DNA of 64,000 nucleotides from Pseudomonas brassicacearum. GTDB taxonomy: Bacteria; Pseudomonadota; Gammaproteobacteria; Pseudomonadales; Pseudomonadaceae. A program made the position numbers and the translations under genes. This document shows positions 16,595 through 24,974 of the stretch, in pieces (the first letter of the stretch is position 1; each line of letters begins with the position of its first letter). The stretch covers positions 3,065,430 to 3,129,429 of the forward strand of contig NZ_CP007410.1 of NCBI RefSeq assembly GCF_000585995.1, read 5' to 3'. The notes beneath the pieces were generated by a model. It made no database searches. It worked only from the letters and a program-made list of their open reading frames with translations, and had not been told where the DNA came from.

Positions 16595-18457
16595 TCACGC
16601 CGGGCGCCGGCCCGGCATCTCGATGCCATGCTGGTGCACCCGTCGATACAGGGTCGCCCGGGAAATACCCAGGGCCCGGGCCGCGGCGGTGGGCTTCCAG
16701 CGATGGCGCACCAGGGCGTCGAGCAGTGCCTGGCGCTCCGGGCTGGCGCTCGGTTCCGGCGAGTGAGCAGCGTCGGTGCTGTGCAATGACTCGGGCAGAT
16801 GGCTGAGCTGGATCACGCTTGCCTCACACACCGCGCAGGCGTAGCGCAGCACATGACGCAATTGACGGACATTGCCTGGCCAGTGATAGCCGAGCAGGCA
16901 TTCCAGGGCCACGCTGCTCAGCTGCACCACATCCCCGCACAGTGTCGACTCCTCGGCGAGAATACCGTTGATCAGCGCCAACCGGTCAGTGCGCTCACGC
17001 AGCGGCGGCAACTGGAAGCGGGCGCCGCCCAGGCGAAAATACAAATCCTCGCGAAACTCGCCAGCGCTCACCAGGGTCTCCAGGTCGCGGTGGGTGGCGC
17101 AGATCACCTGGATGTCCACGGCCTTGCGGCGCGATGCACCCAAGGGCGCCACTTCACCTTCGGCTAATACCCTCAGCAAGCGAGTCTGCAAGGCCAACGG
17201 CATGTCACCGATTTCATCCAAAAACAATGTCCCGCCATCGGCCTGCTGCAACAGGCCCTGCATGCCCTTGGCCGAGGCGCCGGTGAAGGCCCCGGCGACG
17301 TAGCCGAACAGTTCGCTTTCGATCAGGCTTTCAGGGATTGCCGCGCAGTTCAACGCCACAAAAGGCCGCTCACGACGCTGGCTGGCCTGGTGCAGTTGAC
17401 GGGCGAAGACTTCCTTGCCGGAGCCGGTTTCACCCTGGATCAGCACCGGCAGGTTACGGTCCTTGACCCGCACCGCCAGGCGCAGGCTGTCGGCCAGGCG
17501 CGGATCGATGTCGGACGGGCTCATTGCAGCCCGGGCGCGCGGAGTGGCCCGATGGCGAGGCGCGCTCAAGCGGCCATGCAAGGCGTGATCGAGCGGGTAG
17601 AGGCTTTCGTCACGGGCGCGGTGCAGTTGTTGCTGGTCGAAGACCTGGCTGATGTGTTGCGGTAGCTGCCCGTAATGCTGCAGCAGGTATTGGCGAGCGG
17701 CGGGGTTCAGGGCTTGTAGGCAGCCATCGTCGTCCCAGGCGAACAGGAAGTCGGGCTGGCTGTCGACGTAGCCGGCGTTGCGGTGAGCCCGCAGGACCCA
17801 GTAGCCCTGGGCGCTGCTCATGAAGAACGCCTGTTCGATTTCCCGGGCGCTCTGCACCACCATTTGCCGGATCAGGTGCTGCGAGCGCCGATCATCCGGC
17901 GAGCGCACCGCCGACACATCCAGCACGCCGAGCAATTCACCTTGCGGGTCGAAGACCGGCGCGGCGGAGCAGGTCAGGCCGATGAAGGCGGCCCGGAAGT
18001 GATCACGCTTGTGCACCGTCACCGGGGCCTTGGCCGTGAGCACCGCCGCCACGCCGCACGTGCCTTCTTCGCCCTCCGACCAACAGGTGCCCAGATACAG
18101 CCCGGCCTTGCGGCAGTCATTACGGATCGCGGTTTCCACCCGGTAGTCGATGGTCTGGCCCTGGGCGTCGGTCAGCAGCACACAGTAATCGGCGTCGCGC
18201 ACCCGGCCATGCAGGCGTGCCACTTCTTCGCTGGCGATATTGAGGAACAGCTCGGAGCGCTCGCGGCATTGCTTGAGCACGTCCTCGGAGAGGATGCGCG
18301 GGCCCTGCAATGAGCCGGGGTCCAGGTGATGTTGCTCCATGGAGCGACGCCAGGAGTCGAGGATCAGGTCCGGGACGGGCAGTTGTGGCAGTCGGCCCGC
18401 GTTTTTCACCACGCGGCTGACGCAATCCACGTGCGCCCGGGAGTGTGCGGAAAGCAT
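16595..18457 (-). CDS. acoR: Sigma-54 activator of acetoin catabolism (AcoR)
   Basis: This 620-residue enhancer-binding protein has an N-terminal sensor part with a GAF-like domain (about 60-190, TCWSEGEEGTCGVAAVLTAKAPV) and a central AAA+ domain (about 315-545) with Walker A GETGSGKEVFARQ, the sigma-54 loop GAFTGA, Walker B GGTLFLDEIGDMPL and the arginine region DLYFRL. A Fis-type helix-turn-helix closes it (RHRWKPTAAARALGISRATLYRRV). It faces acoXABC-bdhA, whose promoter is of the -24/-12 type, which fits its role. The GAFTGA loop is intact, so it should be active. Confidence 0.93.
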   Translation of the reverse strand: MLSAHSRAHVDCVSRVVKNAGRLPQLPVPDLILDSWRRSMEQHHLDPGSLQGPRILSEDVLKQCRERSELFLNIASEEVARLHGRVRDADYCVLLTDAQGQTIDYRVETAIRNDCRKAGLYLGTCWSEGEEGTCGVAAVLTAKAPVTVHKRDHFRAAFIGLTCSAAPVFDPQGELLGVLDVSAVRSPDDRRSQHLIRQMVVQSAREIEQAFFMSSAQGYWVLRAHRNAGYVDSQPDFLFAWDDDGCLQALNPAARQYLLQHYGQLPQHISQVFDQQQLHRARDESLYPLDHALHGRLSAPRHRATPRARAAMSPSDIDPRLADSLRLAVRVKDRNLPVLIQGETGSGKEVFARQLHQASQRRERPFVALNCAAIPESLIESELFGYVAGAFTGASAKGMQGLLQQADGGTLFLDEIGDMPLALQTRLLRVLAEGEVAPLGASRRKAVDIQVICATHRDLETLVSAGEFREDLYFRLGGARFQLPPLRERTDRLALINGILAEESTLCGDVVQLSSVALECLLGYHWPGNVRQLRHVLRYACAVCEASVIQLSHLPESLHSTDAAHSPEPSASPERQALLDALVRHRWKPTAAARALGISRATLYRRVHQHGIEMPGRRPA

Positions 18458-18546
18458 AGGGCCTCCGGTTCAGCTTCTTATCGTTGTGCGCACATTAAGC
18501 GCCGTTCGCCGAGCGCAGACAAGCTTGGCGGTGTGGATGGCCGGCG

Positions 18547-18606
18547 TGAGACGCCACGTCTCAATGTCTCGCGTCCACCTCGTGCAGGTTGACATGCCAC
18601 GTCTCA
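18547..18606. promoter_or_regulatory. Paired upstream sites for AcoR
   Basis: TGAGACGCCACGTCTCA (18547-18563) is a perfect inverted repeat with 3-base centre. TGACATGCCACGTCTCA (18590-18606) repeats the right half exactly. Their centres are 43 bp apart, four helical turns, and about 100-150 bp before the expected transcript start, the normal place for an enhancer-binding protein. Confidence 0.65.
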
Positions 18607-18683
18607 CAGCGGTCCGGTCCGCGTCGTCGAATAGGGCGCTGCGAACGCTCTGGACCGGGCATTTCGTGGGGTTTTTCGACAAC

Positions 18684-18699
18684 TGGCACCGGCCTTGCT
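18684..18699 (+). promoter_or_regulatory. Sigma-54 (-24/-12) promoter of the aco operon
   Basis: TGGCAC-CGGCC-TTGCT matches the sigma-54 consensus exactly, with GG (18685-18686) and GC (18697-18698) separated by 10 bases. Transcription should start near 18710, leaving a leader of about 100 bases before acoX. Confidence 0.85.
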
Positions 18700-18751
18700 C
18701 TATCCCATGAAGCCGCCTGGCGGTTCATCCAATAATAAAAACGAGGTACCT

Positions 18752-18817
18752 ATGTCTTTTTGCCGAGGGTCTTGCCGCCCAAGTTATAGGCCTGTCTCGC
18801 CCCCGGTGGCGCCATGA
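18752..18817 (+). CDS. Candidate 21-residue leader ORF coupled to acoX
   Basis: An ATG with a good ribosome site (ACGAGGTACCT) opens a 21-codon frame (MSFCRGSCRPS, then a Pro/Val-rich end) that stops in TGA sharing bases with the acoX start (ATGA). acoX itself has no clear ribosome site. The layout suggests coupled translation, but the peptide has no known family and could be chance. Confidence 0.4.
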   Translation: MSFCRGSCRPSYRPVSPPVAP

Positions 18818-19896
18818 GCCGCCGACCATTGACCGTGGGCATCATCGCCAACCCCGCGTCGGGCCGTGACGTGCGGCGCCTGACCGCCAATGCCGGGTTG
18901 TTTTCCAGCACCGACAAGGTCTCGGTGATCCAACGGCTGCTGGCCGCCTTCGGTGCCACCGGCATCGAACAGGTGCTGATGCCCACGGACATGATTGGCA
19001 TGGCCGCCGCCGTGTTGAAGAACAGCCACAGTCGCCAGGCCCGCAGCAGCCACTGGCCGGCCCTGGAGTTTCTCGACCTGACCCTGCGCCAGACCGTCGA
19101 AGACACCCGCCGGGCCGCCCGGCTGATGGCCGAGCGCGAGGTGGCGTTGATCGCCGTGCTCGGCGGCGATGGCACGCACAAGGCCGTGGCCGCGGAAGTG
19201 GGCGACATCCCGTTGCTGACCCTGTCCACCGGCACCAACAACGCCTTCCCCGAACTGCGCGAGGCCACCAGTGCCGGGCTGGCCGGCGGGTTGTACGCCA
19301 GCGGCCGGATACCGGCGCAGATCGGCCTGCGTCGCAACAAGCGTTTGTTGGTCTGCGATGCTGCGCGTGGCCTGCGGGAGGTTGCCCTGGTGGATGTCGC
19401 CGTGTCACCACTGCGCTTTGTCGGCGCCCGGGCCATCAGTCGAGCGGCGGACCTGGCCGAAGTCTTCGTGACCTTCGCCGAACCGCAATCCATTGGCCTG
19501 TCGGCGCTATGCGGCCTGTGGTTCCCGGTGTCACGCCAGGCGCCCGGCGGGGCCTGGATGCGCCTGGACCCACAATCGCCCGAAGCGCTGCTGGTGCCGC
19601 TGGCCCCCGGTCTGCTGCAAGGCTGCGGCGTGCTTGCCGCCGGGCCGCTGGAGCCGGGCATCGCCCATAGCCTGTCGCTGTCCAGCGGCACCCTGGCCCT
19701 GGATGGCGAACGGGAAATCGAATTCAACCCGCAGGACCGGCCCACGGTCACCCTCGATGCCAACGGCCCGCTGACCATCGATGTCAACGCGGTGCTGGCC
19801 TACACCGCGCAACACCGTTTGCTGGCCATCGGCCGCGAACATCCGCAACACCCCCTGAACCTTCAAGACAGCCTTCAAGACACCCCTGGAGAATAA
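18814..19896 (+). CDS. acoX: AcoX protein (ATP-NAD kinase-like, acetoin operon)
   Basis: This 360-residue protein has the NAD-kinase-type fold. Visible are GIIANPASGRDVRRL at the start, VLGGDGTHKAVA near residue 114 (the GGDG nucleotide motif) and TLSTGTNNAFPE near 136. AcoX genes stand in many acetoin operons, but their exact function is not settled; a role in cofactor supply to the dehydrogenase complex has been proposed. It has no strong ribosome site of its own and overlaps a short leader ORF. acoA follows after 2 bases. Confidence 0.9.
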   Translation: MSRRPLTVGIIANPASGRDVRRLTANAGLFSSTDKVSVIQRLLAAFGATGIEQVLMPTDMIGMAAAVLKNSHSRQARSSHWPALEFLDLTLRQTVEDTRRAARLMAEREVALIAVLGGDGTHKAVAAEVGDIPLLTLSTGTNNAFPELREATSAGLAGGLYASGRIPAQIGLRRNKRLLVCDAARGLREVALVDVAVSPLRFVGARAISRAADLAEVFVTFAEPQSIGLSALCGLWFPVSRQAPGGAWMRLDPQSPEALLVPLAPGLLQGCGVLAAGPLEPGIAHSLSLSSGTLALDGEREIEFNPQDRPTVTLDANGPLTIDVNAVLAYTAQHRLLAIGREHPQHPLNLQDSLQDTPGE

Positions 19897-19898
19897 AA

Positions 19899-20876
19899 AT
19901 GTCGACACCGCTCACCCACGATCAACTGCTGCACGCCTACCAGGTGATGCGCACCATCCGCGCCTTCGAAGAGCGCCTGCACGTGGAATTCGCCACCGGC
20001 GAGATTCCCGGTTTCGTCCACCTGTATGCCGGCGAAGAAGCCTCGGCCGCCGGGGTCATGGCTCACTTGGGCGATAACGACTGCATCGCCTCCAACCACC
20101 GTGGCCATGGCCATTGCATCGCCAAGGGCGTGGATGTCTACGGGATGATGGCCGAGATCTACGGCAAGAAAACCGGCGTCTGCCAAGGCAAGGGCGGCTC
20201 GATGCACATCGCCGACTTCGAGAAAGGTATGCTCGGCGCCAACGGCATCGTCGGTGCCGGCGCCCCCCTGGTGGTGGGGGCCGCGCTGGCGGCCCGAATG
20301 AAAGGCACCGACAGCGTCGCCGTGGTGTTCTTCGGCGACGGTGGCTCCAACGAAGGGGCGGTCTTCGAAGCCATGAACATGGCCTCGGTGTGGAACCTGC
20401 CGTGTCTGTTCGTCGCTGAAAACAATGGCTACGCCGAAGCCACCGCGTCCAATTGGTCGGTGGCCTGCGATCACATCGCCGACCGCGCCGCCGGGTTCGG
20501 CATGCCGGGGGTGACGGTGGATGGCTTTGACTTCTTTGCCGTCCATGAAGCGGCCGGGGCCGCCGTCGAGCGCGCCCGGGCCGGGGAGGGGCCGTCGCTG
20601 ATCGAGGTCAAGCTGACCCGCTATTACGGCCACTTCGAGGGCGACGCCCAAACCTACCGGGCGCCGGACGAGGTCAAGCACTTTCGCGAGAACCAGGACT
20701 GCCTGATGCAGTTCCGCGAACGCACCACCCGGGCCGGGCTGCTGTCGGCCGAGCAGCTGGACCAGATCGACAAGGAAGTGGAGCTGCTGATTGACAACGC
20801 CGTGTTCAAGGCCAAGTCCGATCCCAAGCCCACGGCGGCGGACCTGCTCACCGACGTCTACGTCTCCTACCCCTGA
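19899..20876 (+). CDS. acoA: Acetoin dehydrogenase E1 alpha subunit, TPP-dependent
   Basis: This 325-residue cytoplasmic protein, with AcoB, forms the E1 part that cleaves acetoin to acetaldehyde and a hydroxyethyl-TPP unit passed on as acetyl-CoA. It carries the TPP/Mg motif GDGGSNEGAVFEAMNMASVW ... NN (about residues 146-176) and the E1-alpha segments VHLYAGEEASAAGVM, SNHRGHGHCIAKG and GKGGSMHIADFEKGMLGANGIVGAG. The length is normal for AcoA. It lies 2 bases after acoX and 49 bases before acoB in an operon expected to be induced by acetoin through AcoR. Confidence 0.95.
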   Translation: MSTPLTHDQLLHAYQVMRTIRAFEERLHVEFATGEIPGFVHLYAGEEASAAGVMAHLGDNDCIASNHRGHGHCIAKGVDVYGMMAEIYGKKTGVCQGKGGSMHIADFEKGMLGANGIVGAGAPLVVGAALAARMKGTDSVAVVFFGDGGSNEGAVFEAMNMASVWNLPCLFVAENNGYAEATASNWSVACDHIADRAAGFGMPGVTVDGFDFFAVHEAAGAAVERARAGEGPSLIEVKLTRYYGHFEGDAQTYRAPDEVKHFRENQDCLMQFRERTTRAGLLSAEQLDQIDKEVELLIDNAVFKAKSDPKPTAADLLTDVYVSYP

Positions 20877-20925
20877 ACGCCGCTTGCTCGAACAAGCCTC
20901 TAAAACAAAAACAGAGAATCCCATC

Positions 20926-21942
20926 ATGGCGAGAAAAATCAGCTATCAGCAGGCAATCAACGAGGCGTTGGCCCAGGAAATGCGCCGCGACTCCAGCGTC
21001 TTCATCATGGGCGAGGACGTGGCCGGCGGTGCCGGCGCCCCCGGTGAGAACGACGCCTGGGGCGGTGTGCTCGGCGTCACCAAAGGGCTTTACGACCAAT
21101 TCCCGGGGCGCGTGCTGGATACGCCGCTGTCGGAGATCGGTTACGTCGGCGCCGCCGTCGGGGCCGCCACCTGCGGCGTGCGCCCGGTGTGCGAACTGAT
21201 GTTCGTCGATTTCGCCGGTTGCTGCCTGGACCAGATCCTCAACCAGGCGGCGAAGTTTCGCTACATGTTCGGCGGCAAGGCCGCCACGCCCTTGGTGATC
21301 CGCACCATGGTCGGCGCCGGCCTGCGTGCCGCCGCCCAGCATTCACAGATGCTCACCTCCCTGTGGACCCACATTCCGGGGCTGAAGGTGGTGTGCCCGT
21401 CATCGCCCTATGACGCCAAGGGCCTGCTGATCCAGGCGATCCGCGACAACGACCCGGTGATCTTCTGTGAGCACAAGTTGCTCTACAGCATGCAAGGCGA
21501 AGTGCCGGAAGAGCTCTATACCATCCCCTTCGGCGAGGCCAACTTCCTGCGCGACGGCAAGGACGTGACCCTGGTGTCGTACGGGCGCATGGTCAACACC
21601 GCGATGGACGCCGCGCGCAGCCTGGCCGGGCGCGGTATCGACTGCGAAGTCATCGACCTGCGCACCACCAGCCCGATGGACGAGGACAGCATCCTCGAAA
21701 GCGTGGAGAAGACCGGGCGCCTGGTGGTCATCGACGAGGCCAACCCACGCTGTTCCATGGCCACCGACATTTCCGCGCTGGTGGCGCAAAAGGCCTTCGG
21801 CGCGCTCAAGGCGCCGATTGAAATGGTCACCGCGCCGCACACCCCGGTGCCGTTCTCCGATGCCCTGGAAGACCTGTACATCCCTGACGCGGCGAAAATC
21901 GAGCAAGCCGTGCTCAACGTGATCGAGTGGAGCAAGCGCTGA
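20926..21942 (+). CDS. acoB: Acetoin dehydrogenase E1 beta subunit
   Basis: This 338-residue partner of AcoA has the transketolase-like E1-beta motifs MGEDVAGGAGAPGENDAWGG near residue 27, TPLSEIGYVGAAVGAA near 66, FVDFAGCCLDQILNQAAKFRYMFGG and, in the C-terminal half, the DLRTTSPMDEDSILESVEKTGRLVVIDEA segment. I use the ATG at 20926, which fits the family; the longer open frame upstream overlaps the end of acoA in another frame. The stop shares a base with the acoC start (TGATG), so translation is coupled. Confidence 0.95.
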   Translation: MARKISYQQAINEALAQEMRRDSSVFIMGEDVAGGAGAPGENDAWGGVLGVTKGLYDQFPGRVLDTPLSEIGYVGAAVGAATCGVRPVCELMFVDFAGCCLDQILNQAAKFRYMFGGKAATPLVIRTMVGAGLRAAAQHSQMLTSLWTHIPGLKVVCPSSPYDAKGLLIQAIRDNDPVIFCEHKLLYSMQGEVPEELYTIPFGEANFLRDGKDVTLVSYGRMVNTAMDAARSLAGRGIDCEVIDLRTTSPMDEDSILESVEKTGRLVVIDEANPRCSMATDISALVAQKAFGALKAPIEMVTAPHTPVPFSDALEDLYIPDAAKIEQAVLNVIEWSKR

Positions 21943-23054
21943 TGAGCCAGATTCATACCCTGACCATGCCCAAGTGGGGCCTGTCGATGACCGAGGGGCG
22001 AGTCGATGCCTGGCTCAAGGAGGAGGGCCAGGCCATCACCAAGGGCGATGAAGTGATGGACGTGGAGACCGACAAAATCTCCAGCAGCGTCGAGGCACCG
22101 TTCTCCGGGATCTTGCGTCGGCAGATCGCACGCCAGGACGAAACCCTGGCGGTCGGTGCCTTGCTGGGCATCGTCGTGGAGGGCGAGGCCAGCGACGCCG
22201 AGATCGAGGCGGTGATCGAGCAGTTCCAGGCCAGCTTCGTGCCGGGCGATGCTGCGACCGAAGACAGCGGGCCGAAACCGCAGAAAGTCGAGTTGGACGG
22301 CCGGGTGATCCGCTATTTCGAGCGCGGCGAGGGCGATACGCCGCTGTTGCTGGTGCACGGTTTCGGTGGCGACTTGAACAACTGGCTGTTCAACCACGAG
22401 GCACTGGCGGCCGGGCGCCGGGTGGTTGCCCTGGATCTGCCGGGCCATGGTGAGTCCGGCAAGGTCTTGCAACGGGGCGATTTGGATGAGTTGAGCGGCG
22501 TGGTGCTGGCCTTGCTCGATCACCTGGACATCAACGCTGTGCACCTCGTCGGGCATTCCATGGGCGGCGCCGTGTCGCTGAACACGGCACGGCTGGCGCC
22601 CCAGCGGGTGCGTTCCCTGACCTTGATCGGCAGCGCCGGCCTGGGCCCGGAGATCAACGGCAGCTACTTGCAGGGCTTCGTCGAAGCGGCCAATCGCAAC
22701 GCCCTCAAGCCGCAGTTGGTGCAGCTGTTTTCCAATGCCGAGTTGGTCAACAGGCAAATGCTCGACGACATGCTCAAGTACAAGCGCCTGGAGGGCGTGG
22801 ACGCCGCGTTGCAACAGCTGTCTGCGAGCTTGTTCGCCGATGGCCGCCAGCAAACCGACCTGCGCGAAGTGGTACAGGCCGGCCATGTGCCGACCCTGGT
22901 GGTCTGGGGCAGCGACGACGCCATCATTCCAGTGACCCACAGCGAAGGATTGAGCGCACAGGTCGAAGTGCTGCCCGGTCAAGGCCACATGGTGCAGATG
23001 GAAGCGGCCGAACAGGTCAACCGACTGATCCTCGGGTTCATTCAGCAGCACTGA
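21942..23054 (+). CDS. acoC: Acetoin dehydrogenase E2: lipoyl domain fused to alpha/beta hydrolase
   Basis: This 370-residue E2 component has a biotinyl-lipoyl domain at the N-terminus (PKWGLSMTEGRVDAWLKEEG, lipoyl Lys in DVETDKISSS near 44) and an alpha/beta-hydrolase-fold domain from about 120. The hydrolase has an oxyanion loop (LLVHGFGGDLNNW), nucleophile Ser (VHLVGHSMGGAVS), Asp (VVWGSDDAIIP) and His (LPGQGHMVQME). It moves the acetyl group from E1 to CoA. This compact fused form, lacking the usual E2 catalytic domain, is characteristic of Pseudomonas-type AcoC. No E3 gene is in the operon, so lipoamide dehydrogenase must come from elsewhere. Confidence 0.94.
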   Translation: MSQIHTLTMPKWGLSMTEGRVDAWLKEEGQAITKGDEVMDVETDKISSSVEAPFSGILRRQIARQDETLAVGALLGIVVEGEASDAEIEAVIEQFQASFVPGDAATEDSGPKPQKVELDGRVIRYFERGEGDTPLLLVHGFGGDLNNWLFNHEALAAGRRVVALDLPGHGESGKVLQRGDLDELSGVVLALLDHLDINAVHLVGHSMGGAVSLNTARLAPQRVRSLTLIGSAGLGPEINGSYLQGFVEAANRNALKPQLVQLFSNAELVNRQMLDDMLKYKRLEGVDAALQQLSASLFADGRQQTDLREVVQAGHVPTLVVWGSDDAIIPVTHSEGLSAQVEVLPGQGHMVQMEAAEQVNRLILGFIQQH

Positions 23055-23108
23055 CCAAGCGGGCGGCGAGGTGATTCGTCGCCCCTACAAAATTCTGGAG
23101 GTAACGTC

Positions 23109-24203
23109 ATGAACGTTTCAATCAAGCCTACCCGCAGCATGCGCGCCGCCGTCTGGCATGGCCGCAACGACATCCGCGTCGAAGACGTGCCACTGCCCAT
23201 ATCGCCGCCGGCCGGTTGGGTGCAGATTCGCGTGCAATGGTGCGGTATTTGCGGTTCCGACCTGCATGAGTACGTGGCCGGGCCGGTGTTCATCCCGGTG
23301 GACGCACCGCACCCGCTGACCGGGATCAAGGGCCAGTGCATCCTCGGCCATGAGTTCTGCGGCGAGATCGTCGAACTGGGCGCCGGCGTGGAGGGCTTCA
23401 GCGTCGGCGAGCCGGTGGCGGCCGATGCCTGCCAGCACTGCGGCACCTGCTATTACTGCACCCACGGGTTGTACAACATCTGCGAAAACCTGGCGTTCAC
23501 CGGGCTAATGAACAACGGTGCGTTCGCCGAGCTGGTCAACGTACCGGCCAATCTTCTCTACAAATTGCCCGCCGATTTCCCTGCCGAGGCCGGCGCCTTG
23601 ATCGAGCCGTTGGCGGTGGGCATGCATGCGGTGAAAAAGGCCGGCAGTCTGTTGGGCCAGAACGTCGTGGTAGTGGGGGCCGGGACGATCGGCCTGTGCA
23701 CAATCATGTGCGCCAAGGCCGCTGGCGCGGCCCAGGTGATCGCCCTGGAAATGTCTGGCGCACGCAAGACCAAGGCCCTGGAAGTTGGCGCCAACCATGT
23801 GATCGATCCGAACGAATGCGACGCCCTGGCCGAAGTACGGCGCCTGACCGGCGGCCTGGGCGCCGATGTCAGCTTCGAGTGCATCGGCAACAAACACACC
23901 GCCAAGCTGGCCATCGACCTGATCCGCAAGGCCGGCAAGTGCGTGTTGGTGGGGATCTTCGAGGAGCCGAGTTCATTCAACTTCTTTGAACTGGTCTCCA
24001 CCGAAAAGCAGGTGCTCGGGGCGCTGGCCTACAACGGCGAGTTCGCCGACGTGATCGCCTTTATCGCCGATGGTCGTTTGGACATCTCGCCACTGGTGAC
24101 CGGGCGCATCCAGCTTGAGCAGATCGTTGGGCAGGGCTTCGAGGAACTGGTCAACAACAAGGAGCACAACGTGAAAATCATCGTGTCACCCGCACGGATC
24201 TGA
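23109..24203 (+). CDS. bdhA: 2,3-butanediol dehydrogenase, zinc-dependent
   Basis: This 364-residue zinc alcohol dehydrogenase of the medium-chain family is expected to oxidise 2,3-butanediol to acetoin, feeding the Aco complex. The catalytic zinc site is seen in WCGICGSDLHEY (Cys), GHEFCGEIVELG (His, Glu) and the structural zinc site in CQHCGTCYYCTHGLYNIC. The Rossmann motif VVVGAGTIGLCTIM is near residue 183, and GALAYNGEFADVIAFI near the end is typical of butanediol enzymes. It is the last operon gene, 54 bases after acoC with GGAGG before the ATG, and is followed by a strong terminator. Confidence 0.92.
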   Translation: MNVSIKPTRSMRAAVWHGRNDIRVEDVPLPISPPAGWVQIRVQWCGICGSDLHEYVAGPVFIPVDAPHPLTGIKGQCILGHEFCGEIVELGAGVEGFSVGEPVAADACQHCGTCYYCTHGLYNICENLAFTGLMNNGAFAELVNVPANLLYKLPADFPAEAGALIEPLAVGMHAVKKAGSLLGQNVVVVGAGTIGLCTIMCAKAAGAAQVIALEMSGARKTKALEVGANHVIDPNECDALAEVRRLTGGLGADVSFECIGNKHTAKLAIDLIRKAGKCVLVGIFEEPSSFNFFELVSTEKQVLGALAYNGEFADVIAFIADGRLDISPLVTGRIQLEQIVGQGFEELVNNKEHNVKIIVSPARI

Positions 24204-24225
24204 GGGCGCCTGAGGTGGGCGATTG

Positions 24226-24256
24226 GCGATGGCCGGCAGCGGCCATCGCATTTTTT
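24226..24256 (+). terminator. Rho-independent terminator of the aco-bdhA operon
   Basis: GCGATGGCCG (24226-24235) pairs perfectly with CGGCCATCGC (24240-24249) around a 4-base loop and is followed by ATTTTTT. It is 23 bases after the bdhA stop. Confidence 0.93.
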
Positions 24257-24268
24257 GGCAGTGGGTGT

Positions 24269-24823
24269 TCAATCCGGCCGATAGTCTCGCCAGACAGTCC
24301 CTTCGTTGAGTTGCAGTTGTTGCTCCTCTTTTTGCCGGAACGTACGGTCGCAATCGAGGAAGAACTCATCGAGTTGCGGTGGCTGGATACCGGTGCCACT
24401 GAGCATCGAATGCACCTGGCCGCGGTGGTGGATCTGATGTTCGAACAGGTGCAGTAACAACCGGTCGATTCGTTCATGCACCACACCGTCGACCCGCACC
24501 AGTTCTACGCAGCGGGCGAGGTCTTTATCTCGCAGTGATTCGCAGAAGGCCACAAGACGCTGGTCGGTTTTGGCCTGGTTTTGCGTGAGTTGGGCAAAGG
24601 GCAGGATTTCGGAAAAATCCTTTATCTGGCCGTCACGATCGCCTTCGAGGGCGGTGAGGTAGTAACGATCCACTTCCAGGATATGACAGAGCGTGCTTTG
24701 TATGGACGGAAAGAAACCCGTGCGTTGAGCCTCATATTCGGTCTCGCTCAGTTGCGCGCAGGCGTTGAGCAACCTGTGATTGGCCCATTGGTTGTTCAGG
24801 GCCTGGGCCAGGAAATAATTCAT
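24269..24823 (-). CDS. DinB family protein
   Basis: This 184-residue protein has the DinB four-helix-bundle pattern: AQALNNQWANHRLLNACAQL at the start, FFPSIQSTLCHILEVDRYYL with one candidate metal His near residue 45, and LLLHLFEHQIHHRGQVHSML near 135 with the paired His residues. DinB-like proteins are metal-binding and include thiol-dependent transferases and damage-inducible proteins. The function here is unknown. The ATG at 24823 has GGAGG before it and is preferred over the frame's earlier start. The gene converges on bdhA. Confidence 0.85.
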   Translation of the reverse strand: MNYFLAQALNNQWANHRLLNACAQLSETEYEAQRTGFFPSIQSTLCHILEVDRYYLTALEGDRDGQIKDFSEILPFAQLTQNQAKTDQRLVAFCESLRDKDLARCVELVRVDGVVHERIDRLLLHLFEHQIHHRGQVHSMLSGTGIQPPQLDEFFLDCDRTFRQKEEQQLQLNEGTVWRDYRPD

Positions 24824-24856
24824 GGGAAGCCTCCCTGTCATGGCCGCCACAAATCC

Positions 24857-24945
24857 TGTGGGAGCGGGCTTGCTCGCGAAGACGGCGGCACATACAGCAT
24901 AGTCCTACCAGACAGACCGCTTTCGCGAGCAAGCCCGCTCCCACA
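24857..24945. repeat. REPIN, family A
   Basis: Inward-facing REP units TGTGGGAGCGGGCTTGCTCG and complement, between the DinB gene and the end of the DapA-family gene. Confidence 0.9.
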
Positions 24946-24974
24946 TAGGCCTTCTTACTTTCCTGGGGGAGGGC

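Noticed and set aside
18750..19787. 345-codon minus-strand frame opposite acoX
   Set aside because: acoX has recognisable nucleotide-binding motifs and operon context; the antisense frame has neither.
21516..23051. 511-codon minus-strand frame opposite acoB/acoC
   Set aside because: Shadow of two well-supported genes.
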